Below, piece after piece: positions 36,731 to 49,900 of a DNA stretch of 64,000 nucleotides (the stretch's first letter is position 1; each line of letters opens with the position of its first letter). The stretch covers positions 127,759,983 to 127,823,982 of the forward strand of contig OW121742.1 in the NCBI GenBank assembly GCA_933228675.1. Direction: 5' to 3'. Position numbers and translations under genes: made by a program. The DNA comes from Stomorhina lunata. Lineage: Eukaryota; Arthropoda; Insecta; Diptera; Rhiniidae. The notes under the pieces are model-generated. The model was given only the letters and a program-made list of their open reading frames with translations. It searched no databases and was not told the DNA's origin.

Positions 36731-38411
36731 AACGTCTGCTTATTACCCCGGAGAAATTATTGGACTTCATGATCTAATTTAAGTAAAAGGAATTATGTAG
36801 TTTTAACATTGTCCTATTTAATACCAGCATGAACTATTTAGATTTAAAAAAATATAATTTTTAAAGACCTAAAGATGCGATTTGGCTGAAAATCAATAGG
36901 GATCAGTCTATCAAATTACTACTTCTTATTTGATTACATGCTTACATGGTCATGTAGACAGTCAAGCGAACATCGTAAAAACGACTTGAAAAATGATTCT
37001 GAGTCTAACGGTATATGTATGTATAGTTCAGTGACTAAAATTTTCTATGCGTTATAAAATTTTTTCTACATTTCTATCAAATTTGTTTATTATAAAAACA
37101 CCATTAATACTAATTAATGGTTAATCGCCAGTTTATTATTAATATTAACAAACAAAAATCCTTTAAAAAAAATATTTTTCAAAATTTAACAACACATTTT
37201 CTCAAGGTCTAATTGCAAAATTGAATAAATGATTCATTTTATTTATGCGAAACGGAATATAAACTTGTCTTTATTTAAAATCATTGAAGCTGTAGCTTGC
37301 GTTTGATCATCTTTTTGCATATTACAACATTTTTCAAAATCTTCACTCACATTTTTAACTTTTACGAACCAAACAGACCTCAGAGCCGAAAAATAAACCC
37401 ACACTCTAGTTTTTTTTTTTACAGTGAATAATTGCTGTCATAATACGAATTCGGTGACATACATTTGTGGGAACAACATTTCATCTAACTGCCAAATTAA
37501 AGCCAACAATAAAGTCACCCATAAATTATTTACTAAATAAAATGTGTAAATAAATTCAAAGATCCAATACAACTTATTCATAAATTAACATTTTTAAAAT
37601 ATTTTAAATCGATTCATTTGTATTGAGTAAAACTGAGTTGACTGTTGGGAATTCAGCAAAAATGAATACAAAAAAACCTGACCAATTTAATTTTACTTTC
37701 ATTGACCGCTAAAACAAAATGAAATGTATAATTTAAAAATAAAATAAAGTTAACTCATACTCATTTTACCAGACAAACAGCAACAACACCGGCCTTTTTC
37801 TATAGCCAACATTTTTGTTAACTGAGAGCAAAAAATGGGGGAAAAATATAAACAAATGTTAACTTTTTCCGTTTTAATGATTGTTGAAAGATTTCTCATG
37901 TGGAAACCCCCCATTTCATCTCTCTTTTGGAGTAAACAAAAAAACGTGCTCGAATTGAAGTTCAGCTGCTTGTTTTAAAGTGTGAGAGTAAGTACGAGCA
38001 AATATCCAAATCCAGTTTATACTTTTATACTATTACTTAATATTTATCGCATCTATCTACTTATTTACTAGTAGAAATGAAAAAAAAAAAACTAAACAAC
38101 AAATCCAAAAACAGCAACAAATAAAACATAACATTTGTCGACGTCATAGTTTTTTGCTTATTACGTTTTAAAACAGTGATTCCCAAATTATTTTTGAAGT
38201 CACTCAAAAGACCCAACTAAGTTAAAAACAGTCGCAAGATTAGGTCTCTACTTTGCAACCCATCATTTACTTATTTAATCATATCAATTCAGTCAGATTA
38301 GTTCTATGTACTTGCTAATAAAAAATTCTCAAGACTTTACCGCTTAAATCAAATATGGCCTAATGTTTAACAAATTTGCAAGTTTTTAAATTCTTTGCGC
38401 ATAAACTTTAT
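36731..38411. other. Non-coding stretch, nothing recognised
   Basis: No exon. A short GATTCTGAGTCTAACGGTAT phrase near 37000 recalls repeat ends but is not enough to assign. Confidence 0.4.
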
Positions 38412-38646
38412 AATACAAAGATGTTGCACTTCCATACATTGATTTGCCCTATGGTCCTTTTAAAAACTCCCATAAAAAAGAGATTATAACTCATTTACTC
38501 TAATTCGAAAACAACTAATGAAGACGATTATACAATGAGAGCAAGCTAAGGCACACACACGTGCTCATGAAATATATGTTTGTTTGTGCGTTTATGTGTT
38601 TTTCATAGTTCTTTGTCCTCTTTAATTTCACTTTTGACAGAAATCA
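38412..38646 (+). repeat. Second three-copy dispersed repeat family, copy 2
   Basis: Matches 8397-8586: GTTGCACTTCCATACATTGA, GACGATTATACAATGAGAGC, AAGCTAAGGCACACACACGT, TTTATGTGTTTTTCAT and CTTTTGACAGAAA. It has an insertion of about 45 bases relative to copy 1. Confidence 0.65.
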
Positions 38647-38841
38647 AATATACTATAGAGTCTTTTCCGAAGATTGGGTCAAATCTCAAGAAATTTGTTC
38701 GAAATTGCTTACCGATCGATATTAACAGAAAACTTATCTATTAATATTTATCAAAATATAAAATTATTTATTAAGGAACAATGGATGGCAATTATGTACA
38801 TGACTTAAGGATATCTCAAAAAGAATATCTTTACTCTTTAT

Positions 38842-39539
38842 TATACCCTTTACCACCATAGGTGGAAATATTGGTCTTATTATCACTTTTAAGTATACTA
38901 ATAGATTAAGAATCACTTACCGAGTCGATTTAACGATGTCAGTCCGTAAGTCCGTGTGGCTGGACGGCTGCCTGGACCCCCATATAAAACTTGTAATCAA
39001 AGTACAGGTCGCAACTCTACGGATAGTTTGACTTAATTTGGCACAGATAATTATTCGAAATCGGTCCCACTTCCCGGAATTGATATTTTGACCACAAATA
39101 CCAATATTTTCTCATGAAATTTAAAGTGCTTATGTTAACGCAAATCTCTGTATCAAATTTTTGTTGAAATCGGCCCACATTTGACCATAGCTCCCATATA
39201 AACATTTCTATCAAAATGCACTAATGAAGGCAAATATCACTAAAAGGCTCGTAAATCTAAAGATTATGACAAATTTAAGTTTATTTTTTGCATACACAAT
39301 TTTTGTAGAAACTTTAATCGATTTGCTTCATTTCGAGATAAACGGTCCAAAGTTGACCCTAGCTCCCATATAAGTCCAAATGACGGAAACACATTTTATA
39401 TATAAGTTTAGAGAAAATATTTGTATGATGACAAAATTAGCAAATATTTGTCTTTATATACGAAAAAGAATAACTTTGACCTTTGTGGTGAAGGGTATCG
39501 TATGATCGGGCTTGACCGACTATAGTACATTCTTACTTG
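38842..39539 (+). repeat. TATACCC subterminal-inverted-repeat family, copy 3
   Basis: It runs from TATACCCTTTACCACCATAG through GAGTCGATTTAACGATGTC, GGCTGGACGGCTGCCTGGAC and GGCCCACATTTGACCATAGC to TTTGTGGTGAAGGGTATCGT, the hairpin GATCGGGCTTGACCGAC and the terminal ATTCTTACTTG next to a T run. About 100 bases shorter than copies 1 and 2. Confidence 0.72.
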
Positions 39540-40949
39540 TTTTTCTCTCAAATATATAGTGTTCCTTGTATAATTATGGGTGAGCTTGGAAACAAAAGTA
39601 AGGAAAGCTTTAGTCCTCGAGTTCTCCTTTTATTAGATTTTAAAATATGAAGTGTTATATAAATTATTACTTACCTTCCTGTTTTTAAAGTTTGGGAACC
39701 TCTTCCTTCAACCATTCAACTCAAAAAGTGTCGCTGTAGTTGTATTTACAAAAAAACTTTCTCTGGCTACAAGTAAATTTTTGCTGATTTTGCGGTTCAT
39801 GGCTTTTTTCCTGCTCCCCATATACTTGGGTTTTTTTTCGACTTGAGTTGTTCAAAGGTGAGTTTTTTAAAATAAAGCTTAACTGCAGTTAGTCTAGTTG
39901 TGAGTAGGGGGATTTAGTATTTTGACAGCAAAGGCCAAGATTCATACACATAAGTATATTTATAGTTGTCGAGCTGGAAGTAGAGATGTTAACAAATTAT
40001 GTTAATAAACTTCAATTAAACAAAACAAAGAAATTAAGTTATTTCTTAAAGGCAAACAACAAAAATAGTGTAACATCTTTTTGAAGATGTTTAAAATGGA
40101 GATAAATGGGAAAAATGTTAATAAAACTGGAATAAGTTAAATTAGTAGTCGAAATATCAGGAATATGTTGCAAACTTCGAATATATTTTTTCAATTATAA
40201 ACATAGTTTAGAAAATAATTCGAAAAAGTAAACAATTACATGAAAATATTTCTATTTTAAATGCAAATGTTGATCTTATACTGATTTGACCATATTATGA
40301 TTGGGTGCAGTTGTATCATTATATGGACAAACCATTATTGTAATAAATTGCCATATTATTTTTGACTGTATTTGCATGTTAATTAAGCTTGATTATAATC
40401 ACTTTATTATAGGTGTCAAAGGTAAGAATTTGACCCTCATAATAAGACTGAATATTCAACACATTCGTCGTAGAACTTAATAACGTTGGATCAAACTACG
40501 ATTTGTTATGATCAAGCTACTATATTATAGTAATTTTATAACTATAGCCTCTAGTCAAAACAATTATGATAATGAGATAATAGGTGACGTTTATATTGAA
40601 TCGTAATTCTCATTAGGAATAAAATCCATATTTGATGCATGTATCTACATAATTAATTTATTTATCATAAAAAATAATTTAATAACAGTAATTAAACAAT
40701 ATCTATATGACCTTTTTCCTCAAAAAACACCTCCCACTTAATCAAAATAATAACAAAATATTTATGTAAATATTCATCATTCATGTTAAATAAATATTAC
40801 AAAATTAGGTTTTGAGTTAAATTATTATTAACAAAACTAAAACAACAAAAAATCAGTTCATCTCTTTGGCAAAAACCAAACCTCGATATAACAAAAAGAA
40901 AGAAAAAAAAAAATTAACATTTCACTCAATGAATTATCAATGGCTTTGA
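39540..40949. other. Non-coding, upstream of the candidate promoter
   Basis: No exon. Around 40260-40580, AT-rich phrases such as CATATTATGATTGG and GTTATGATCAAGC recur loosely. Nothing else recognised. Confidence 0.35.
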
Positions 40950-41120
40950 AGCACAACGGCCGGAACTATGAACAGCAAATGCTTCAGGTCTAGACTCGAG
41001 CTACAGACAAACGTGGTATAAACTCGAAACAAAGCGGGCACGAATACGCGCAAGCGCACAAACCAAATTTAATTATTATTTAACTTTGAAATTCAAAATA
41101 AAAGCAAAAGTGAAAAAAGT
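40950..41120 (+). promoter_or_regulatory. Candidate promoter and 5' untranslated exon of the secreted-protein gene
   Basis: After kilobases of AT-rich DNA this patch is less AT-rich (ACAACGGCCGGAACTATG, AAGCGGGCACGAATACGCGC), holds a TATAAA at 41017-41022, grades into an A-rich leader-like sequence and ends at a good donor, AAGT|GTAAGTG (GT at 41121). This is what a fly core promoter plus leader exon looks like. It would splice to the acceptor at 46746, 5.6 kb downstream, just before the coding start. The TSS is not determined. Confidence 0.4.
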
Positions 41121-42409
41121 GTAAGTGTTAAAAAAAATTAAATAATAATATGAAATAGTGATTTAGATTGTTTATAAAGAAATTAAGTAAAAAAAATCCT
41201 CAGAAGTGAAAATAACTTTAACAAGCAATTTAATAAAAGAAAAACAAATTAAAGTATTTAAACAAAAATTTCATAATATAAAAAAATATTTTAAAAAATT
41301 TCCAAAGAAAGTCTTGAAATATTCAAACACGTTTTTAAGAAGACAAAGAAAAAATATTTTATGACACAATATTAACTTATAAAAAATATCAAAAAATAAA
41401 TTAAATAATTACTTAATACAAAACAAAAATAACTAAATTTTAATAAAAATGTGGTCACGTTTTATCTACAACAAAATTTAATACTTTGGAAAATTTAAAC
41501 TTTTTTTAGCATAAAAATCTCTCTAAACTAAATACAAATGAGTTTTCCTTCAAAATAAGAAACTCTCTGTTACGTTTTGAGACACTAACCAAAACTACCC
41601 AAAAACACTTGGGTTTTTTTGTGGGGTCTCTTGTAAAAGCAGGACCAAGACACAACATGTAACAAGGAAAATGTTTTTGAAATGCAAAACACGTACGCAC
41701 ATATTATGTCGACATTTTCCAGTAAGCTTGTTATGACATGTTCAAATGACATTTCCGTTTCCTTCTTTTTTTTACGGTGTTTTCTGGGATGTTGAAAGAA
41801 ATAAAACAAGGATAATAGAAATAAGACCAAGTATTTAAAGGGAAAGAAACTGAAGTTTAAAATTGAGGTATCTTAGGATAGAGATTTGTAAAAACTAGGA
41901 AAAGTATTCAGTTCTGAAGTGTTGCTTCAACCTTGTCTTTGCGTCAAAAAAAGTATTTTTGTGTCTGTCTCCCCGTTCTTTTTTTATATAACACGCATAT
42001 CCTACAAATTTTATTTTAGGACGGATATACTCTCATGAATGGCCCAGTGTTTCAATGTCTATTTTGTAGTATCTCGATCGTGTAAAGGAAAGGACTAAGG
42101 TGGTAGCCTACTCCATCGATTCAGTTTTGTTTTGGAAACCAAAACTTTTGTACGTAGTACTCGCATATCTACAAGAACTCATCTACCTGTGATCAATTAC
42201 CAAAAAAAGTGCAAAACATACTATGGAAAAAATTCGATCCTTAGAACTAAGCTTTCTATGAAAGTGTTTCCGCACGTCAGTGACGTAAAAAAATAGTAAA
42301 AACTTTTTTCATCCTCTGATCGTTGGTCCAACTACAAAATAAATCTTTCCGTCTAAGGTTAAGGTAATCATTTTATCTATAGTTTAACAAGATAAAGTTT
42401 TACAAAATA

Positions 42410-42545
42410 ACAATGAAAAACACATAAACGCACAAGCAAACATACATTTAATAAGCACGTGTGTGTGCCTTAGCTCTTTCTCATTGATTAATCTTTCATA
42501 TGGAATTTTTCAAAACGGCCATACCGTGGGATTTTTCAAAACGAC
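42410..42545 (-). repeat. Second three-copy dispersed repeat family, copy 3 (partial, inverted)
   Basis: Reverse complement gives TTTATGTGTTTTTCATTG, AAGGCACACACACGTGCTTA and a CCATATGAAAGATTAATCAA region, matching the second half of 38412-38646. A GGCCATA/GACCATA phrase is doubled at its right end. Confidence 0.55.
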
Positions 42546-42906
42546 CATATTTATATTTAGGGTCTTTTGTTTTACAGTAAAGCTTTGATTACTCATCCGG
42601 ACAAACACAACTTGAGTTTGACAAACAAGGCTTTTTGTCTTATATTTATTGGACGAAGATAGACAGTAAAGATTAGCCTTAGTTCATAGAATGCAAGAAC
42701 TTATCAATTGGAAAGAAGTATGGTCTTGTGCTTTGTGTGTAATTTTCTTGAAAAATATTTCAATGTAATTTTTTGTAACATTACTTTCATTGGATCAATT
42801 GTCGGAATTGAACCCGGGCCATTAAGTTTAAATATCCATTTGAAGTACAAATAAGTATTTACTTTTACAACTTGTAAGCAATTCGAAGGCTAAGTTTTAG
42901 TCAATC

Positions 42907-43099
42907 CGGTATGTGATGTAAATCGATCGTTTTCAAATTGATCGAATTCAGATATATTTTTGAGATAATTTTCTCCATTTCCACAAAAAATTCAACCCAA
43001 ATGAAAGATAAAATTAAAGTCAAAAGGATTAAAGTCTAAATATCTATTTTTTTTAGGAAATAATCGAAAATTATCTCAAAAATATATCCATCACATGCC
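42907..43099. repeat. Foldback element with ATCGATCG arms, copy 2
   Basis: Shares GGTATGTGATG, CGTTTTCAAATTGATCGAAT, TTCAGATATATTTTTGAGAT, AAATGAAAGATAAAAT, GTCAAAAGGATTAAAG and CATCACATGCC with 14942-15157. Its right arm is shortened. Confidence 0.65.
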
Positions 43100-44844
43100 A
43101 TAATATTATAAAGAAATACCTCAGATTAAAACAAGACCTTGAAACGGATCACTAAAAAAAGGAGTCACAATTTAAAATATAAATTTTTTTAAACTGAAGA
43201 TTTAATTTCTTCTAACTGATATGCACTTCAATCTGTCATTGTTATATGTTTTTCTATATCCATGAATAATAGCATATATATCGTTTTAATACTAATGTAT
43301 CAAAATTAGCTTGTTACCATTATCATAATTTTGTTTCATTAAAATTTTCCATTTTACCCGAAAATACCAAATCATTATAAACTACTAGGTTATCCTTCCC
43401 TTTCGATAATAAAAATTGACAATAAAATATTCTTGTAAATTTATAACAACATTACAAAATGAAACGATACCCCAAGATGTGTTCTGGTACTCTGTGACAT
43501 TAAAACTTAAAAAACACAAAAATTAAAAAAGGAAAATTCTAAAAATCTACAAGTGTTGTCAAAAATGTTGAATGGTTTGTTATATGTTACACTCTTAACT
43601 CCTGTCCAAAACCCTTCAAAGTTTTCACAATCACTCGCAACTAGAATGAGTAGATTTTTTGTAGCTCTAACACCTGCTGTTTTTGCCATCAATACTAGGC
43701 AACATGTAGACTACTTGAGGAAGTCTGTAGCAACAATTCCAGAAAATGCATTTAAATTTTATTATTTTTAAACTATATTTCGAAAATTAGCTGCAATGCG
43801 TAAGTTTTTGTTAGTTTTTTGTTATTAAACGAAATAATAAAAGGGTAAAGAATTTACTTATTTCTCTAAATATAAAGTAAAATGTCTTTTATTTCTAATT
43901 TGGCAATTTGTGCAACAAAACGTGTTTGTTTTAATTAAAGTCGTCTTTTATTTATTCTAACAAAAATAGAAGGTACAAATAATTTAAATTAGAAACATTA
44001 AAATTCAAACAAAATGCTCCAAAGTTAATGTGATGCAGCGCAACAGCAAAACTGCAAAAGTTTTAAATTTTAGAACTTAACAAATTTGAAAGAGAAATAC
44101 ACTAAAATAAATTTTCATATTTTCCAAAGATTGAATTCATGTACTTGGATTTGCTTTTATCGAAATGAAACTATCTTAGTATTTTTGTCACTGTATTTTA
44201 ACTTATTTCTGTTCTCCTACCTCAATGTCTGCTTTTCGTTTGCATTTTACGACAGAAGTTAGTACTTAGTAGTTGTGTGTTTTAATAATGATTAACTTAA
44301 GAATTTTATACTACGAAAAATTGTATTTTACTCTCAGTTTTTTATACCATAATTTATATGAATTTTGCAACTGTGACTTTGCATAATCACTTGTTATAAA
44401 TTTTACAGGCTGCCATAAGAAAATGATTTCTAAAAATTATTCTTATTTAGTATTTGCAAAAACATCGAATAGTAGGTGTTTAACCGGCAATGCTGAATTT
44501 TAGATATCTTTCAGAAAAAGGATAAAAATATAAAAATTAAAATTAATAGTACTTATTTGTTATAAATTGATAGCTCCTAAAACAGTTAATTGACATTTCT
44601 TATATAGAGGAAGTGCAGGTATTGTGGTGTTCACCAAATTTTTAGTTTTGTCCGATTGAAATATATTTTAACCCTCTACATGATACATGTACAGTGCTTT
44701 AATGAATCCATTTGAGCAAAATATTAAACTCATAATTTCAAAGTTATTTGAGAAAATATTTTAAGTCCCAATAAAAGCGATTTTAAAAGTTGAGCAGGTA
44801 ATGTGGTACATCGAATTTTAATAATTTGTTATAGTATACCTTTT

Positions 44845-44927
44845 GATGAGACTGCACCTTATTATTTTGGTGATATACAAAAAATGGAGGTATATCACCC
44901 TCGGTTGGTTGGTGGCTGGTCTCATCG
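44845..44927. repeat. Small nested hairpin
   Basis: GATGAGAC at the left pairs with GTCTCATC at the right. Inside, GGTGATATAC pairs with GTATATCACC around an 11-base loop. Possibly a repeat end. No second copy seen. Confidence 0.45.
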
Positions 44928-46786
44928 TATCACGGTGTTACAAATGAGCCACTTTTGTAAAAACTTTTAAAGCGACCTAGTGTGAGTTATAGACCTATTT
45001 GAAAACATACAAAAACCATTTTCAAAGTTTTCGAAACAAGTGTAAAATGTTGTGATATTTGCTAAGAACTGTTTTCGGGTAGGTCGTAGTACTTTAGTAA
45101 TTACAACTCTCACATTTGTAGAGTGATTTTAAAATTTTAAACAGATTTGAAAAGTCAAGGGATCAAGATTTTATAAGCTGTATTTATAGGGCTTATATTC
45201 TAAGAAATTAGGTAAGTTTTAATCAAAAGTTTCGCTATTGATAATAGTCGCTATTGATGATAGTCGGTTTATGAAAAGCTTAATAACTCTTCGATTTTGC
45301 GTCTGATTAAAAAAAAGAAAACCACATTTTATTTGAAACAAAATTCTCTTATTGTACTGATATAAACTTTTATGAGCTTTCATATAAGAATAAGCAATAA
45401 AAATCTAAGTACTAAATTAAAAAAAGTGTACAAAGTTTTTTTTTTAGATGTTTAAAAAAAAAACACTTTTGATTTACAAATGTGTACAAAATTGAATGCT
45501 TTCAAAGCGCAATATGTTTTCTTTTATTTCCTGTTAAAAAAAAGTAAAATCGGATACAAACGGGCTGAGCTATGGGTTGACGAACCTCAGTTTTTCGTAT
45601 AACTTTTAAATTTGGACGTATTTCTGATTTTTTTTTTTGCGCGATTTGTCATATGCCCACAACCCAAGCTTGATCGTTTCTCGAGTTTTTTTTAGTGTTG
45701 TCTGTTTTTGCTGTGATGGTACCTCTGTTATTCAGATTTTATCTAAGTTCCGGATACATGTAGCAGGAAAATAACAAGAATAACATTTTATAAAAAACCA
45801 GAATAAGGTTTAAAAACCAAAAAAAATTTTAAAACGTTTTTCTGTTATTCTTACATTGTCAGTTTAAAAGAAAAGTTAATATATCACATTACTAGCCTAT
45901 ACCACATTACCAGAATTGACTTTATACTAGATCCATTTACCAAATCATTACTACGATTTCGATCTCTACAACAGTCGAAACATCGTTCCGGAACTGTTGA
46001 AAATCTTAGTATTCCAATATTATTCAAAATATTGCAGTTAAAATAACAGCAAAACCTAAGGGCGGACAACTTTTCAAACGAAAAGACAAAACTATAATAT
46101 CCGTATCAAAAATTACGAAGGATACATATCCCCCAGGATTTTTCATATTTTTTGAACTCTCTTTATTTAGATATCAAAAAATTTTTATTCCTTCACTCAT
46201 GATTTTTTTTTTTTGCATAAAAAAAATAATATTTAACGTGATGATCTTTTGTATTCTTCAGATACTTAAGGATAATATTGCAAATTATATGGTAGAGTAG
46301 TACAGGAAAGCTTATATTTATGAATTGCCATGCTGACGCGTCAGAAAGTTTAAAAATAGAAAAAAATGTATTCTTCTTTGTCGTCTTATTAAACGTGTGA
46401 TATTTGCTAAAATACTATTTCATTTTTTCAAACAAGTGCTAAGAGACTAGAATTTGGGAAATTTGAAAATAAATTGATACGAGGAGTGTGTGTTAATACT
46501 TGGCCATCCTTGCACTAAATTTTTGAAATAATTTGTTGTCTTTACTAAAGCATATTTCGACCTCATTTAAAATGTCTGTTATATATGAACCCAATTTTTT
46601 GTTTGGTTTGAGTACTTATTTTAATTTAATTTTCTATTGTTTGTTTTTTAACCTTTGTCTATATTAATACTTATATATAATTTTCCCTCTACAAAATCTT
46701 ATTTTATCTTATATTTTTTTCTGAATCTTTCTCTTTTTGCTTATAGTAGTTGCCCCGGTAATCATTGTCATAATATAAATGTCAAA

Positions 46787-46968
46787 ATGTTTCGTTTGTT
46801 GCCAACAACAAAATGTAAGCGACAACAAATTGCAATACTAATTATATCATTTTTCGCATACGTGGCTGGCATACGTAATGAGGGTAACAATATGTTGCTG
46901 GAACAGCAACCAGTGCTGCAGCAGCAACAACAGCTATCAACAACAATTCAAAATTCCAATTATCAAAG
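46787..46968 (+). CDS. Exon 1 of the secreted protein (signal peptide)
   Basis: 60 codons plus two bases, donor CAAAG|GTAAGT. Ends in a Gln-rich stretch coded by CAG/CAA. An in-frame ATG upstream at 46655 is disfavoured because the acceptor at 46746 lies between it and the signal peptide. Confidence 0.82.
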
Positions 46969-49900
46969 GTAAGTGCATGATGATAAAAAAAGAAATCAGT
47001 ATAATAAGAATCATGTTGTTAAGACAGATTGTTGTGCATTATTTAGTATTTTTTTTTTTTTTAATTTAACAAAAAAGAAAAATTATGCTAATAAAGAAAT
47101 TGGTGCGACTAATTTTATTTTACTGTCAAACTGTCAACAAAATGTGTAAGAAAAACACTCAGTACTTGACTTTGTAACACGAAGACTTTAAACAATATGG
47201 ACTTTTTTCCAGGAACGACCTAGAGTTTTGCCTATAATGTTCTTGAAAACATAACAGATGATTCTGAGTCTATTTCTACTTATACACCCTACACAAAAAT
47301 ATTTTTTTTGTTAATTGTATAATTTACTGAAAATGCTTAAATGATTTATGTATATTTGTTTTTCTATATATACCAAAAATTTCATTTTAGCCCAATTACC
47401 ACTGATATTAAACAGTCAAAGTTTTCCGATTTTCGTCCATCACAACAAATAATCGATTTTACACCAGAAGATGTTGTAGTACCACAACAATATAAGCCTT
47501 CTTATATAGAATCTTCCCAACAATCTGGCCTCAATAGTATAGCAGCATTTTATAACCATCAAAACCCTAATAATAATAATAATAACAACAATAATGTTCC
47601 ACAAAAACAAGCAACTGAAAATGAAAACGATAATAGACGTTATACGATAGAAAAGGCAGAAGTAACATATGGAAATATTGTTGGAGAAAAGCAATTTTCA
47701 TTTTCTAATAAGCAACAGCTACAACAACAACAAATACCACAACATCTAACAGACAAGCCTATTTATATCTATAGGGATCCATATACAAATGAGAATTATC
47801 ATTATACATCAGGAGCATCAACTGAGGCCAACAATGTAAAGGATATAACATCAACATATAGTCATAACAATTACAACAATAACAATAATGGTTACAAGCA
47901 ACAACAGGATAATGATAATAATCAGGAATATTTGGTGCAATCAAGCATGATAGTAGGCTCACATCAACAACAGCAGCAGCAACAGCAACAGCTGCAACAA
48001 CAACCCAATCCTTTTAGACCTTATATGAGCTTGTCAGATGATAAGGATGTTTATCTTAAACGTCCTGGTTTAGTTTATGATGAGAAGCTGGGTTATACAC
48101 ATCCCAATTCAGTGACTGACAAGAATAGTCAGGAAGCTATTAAGAAAATTTCTTATGATTCACATGATTATCCGCCGCCAAGTTATGCTCTACAAGAGAC
48201 TTCCAATTTTTTGCCAACACCACCGCCTTCACAGCCTCCTAATGTCAGACCTGTCTTAAGACCTACTTCACCACCCAGCTTGCCACTCAGGCTAGAGTTT
48301 AGACCCACTATACCAACTAAGCCAAGTGTATTTGCTGCTGCTCCCCCTCGTCAGCAATATTTGCAATCATCACAAAATACGTTGCCTAATTATGCAAACA
48401 GCAATGATAATTATTTGTTTAATAAACAACCAACAAGCGACTATTATCGTGAAGAAGTGCCTCCTCCTCATTACTTGCAACAGCAGCAGCAGTCAACTCA
48501 ATATGAAAGCCGGCCTCCAGCATCTTATGAATATGATACTAGACCACAATCTTTACCACCACATTCGTACCAGCAACAACAATATGAAAACCAACCTCCA
48601 CCATCCTTTGAATACTCAACTAGACCACAATCACCACCACCTTCTTACCAGCCAAACAGGCCTCCCCCTTCTTATGACTACGATTCTAGACCACCACCAC
48701 AACAATATGAGCAATACACATCACAGCCTCCTTCCTACAATCCAGCAAACACAAACTATCCACAATATGAAACATCAAGACCACCTCCTGGTCGCCCTTC
48801 TTATAACAATTACTATGACTATCAAATAGGTGAAGTACCACCCCCTGAGCAAAATGCACAACAGTTTAATTATCCCTATCCCCGACCACCAACATCTCAG
48901 TATCCATATCAGGGGCCATATAGACCCCCACCGCCACCACCTCAACAGCCTCCGACACAACAAAGTGGTTTTGCTACTTTGGCTCAATATGCACCACAAT
49001 TTACTTCATTGCTTTTGGGCGGTGTAGGTGGCGGAGGTTCTAACTCTAACAATCCATTAGGCAGTCTTATAGGTGCTTTGACTGGTGTACAACAATCACC
49101 ATCTTCAGCTGGCAATTTTAATAGACGACCCGTTAACTCCCAACTCATTAGGGCCTTAGAGAATATAGCACGCAATGACGATTTGCAATGTGTGCCAAAA
49201 GTTGTATGCCAAATGATTGCTGGCCAAACACAACGTGGTCAACTGCCCGAATTCATTACTTCACCCGCTATAACCAAGTAAGTACTTAAATAAGTATGTA
49301 TGTATGTTCTTTGCTTATAAACACAGAGAAAAATTTATAGTTGCACCAATCGATTTTTTATTACTTCAATCAATTTTAATTCTGTCAAATAAATTTGTTA
49401 ATAACAAGAACGGACCAAAATTTGATCAGTTTAGCTTAATGTTTTATAGATATTCTTAAACGATTTTATTGCATCAATTTAATTTGTAAGTTTAGTAAAC
49501 ATGGTTTTAGTTACATAGGAGCTGCAGTTATTCTAAGGTCTTTTAAGTAGTTATCCCAATCGAATTTTAATTTCACATGAACGACTAATTGTACCAACAA
49601 CTTTCGAACCATTTTTTTCCCTTAACTAAATTTTTAATTGAAAACATTAAATTTTTGTTACATTTAAATAATTTGAAAAGATTTTGATGCAAGCAAAACA
49701 ATAAAAGAATCCAGTTTCATTTGTCATAATCAAGTTTTTATCTGAAACCAATGAAACTATTTTCTCTGTGTAGCCATAAGTTATCATAAATATTTCAATT
49801 ATTTGAGTTTGTGCTAGTGTTAACTATTGCCATATCTCTTAGTTTAATTACTAACATACAATTTAAACTGGACTGCAATTAAGGAAACCTTAAAGTGAAA

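Larger units (their letters stand above)
41121..46746 (+). other. Candidate large 5' intron, otherwise non-coding
   Basis: Bounded by the candidate donor at 41121 and the acceptor CTTTTTGCTTATAG ending at 46746. Contains an inverted copy of a dispersed repeat (42410-42545), a foldback element (42907-43099) and a nested hairpin (44845-44927). The overlapping opposite-strand open frames near 43507-43771 have no recognisable protein. Confidence 0.4.

Noticed and set aside
43507..43771. Overlapping 61- and 72-codon frames on opposite strands
   Set aside because: Less AT-rich than surroundings and possibly an old element fragment, but no protein motif or second copy could be recognised.
47440..49175. 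Antisense and alternative-frame open frames over exon 2 of the secreted-protein gene
   Set aside because: They are shadows of CAA/CAG and CCA-rich coding sequence and have no splice or start support.
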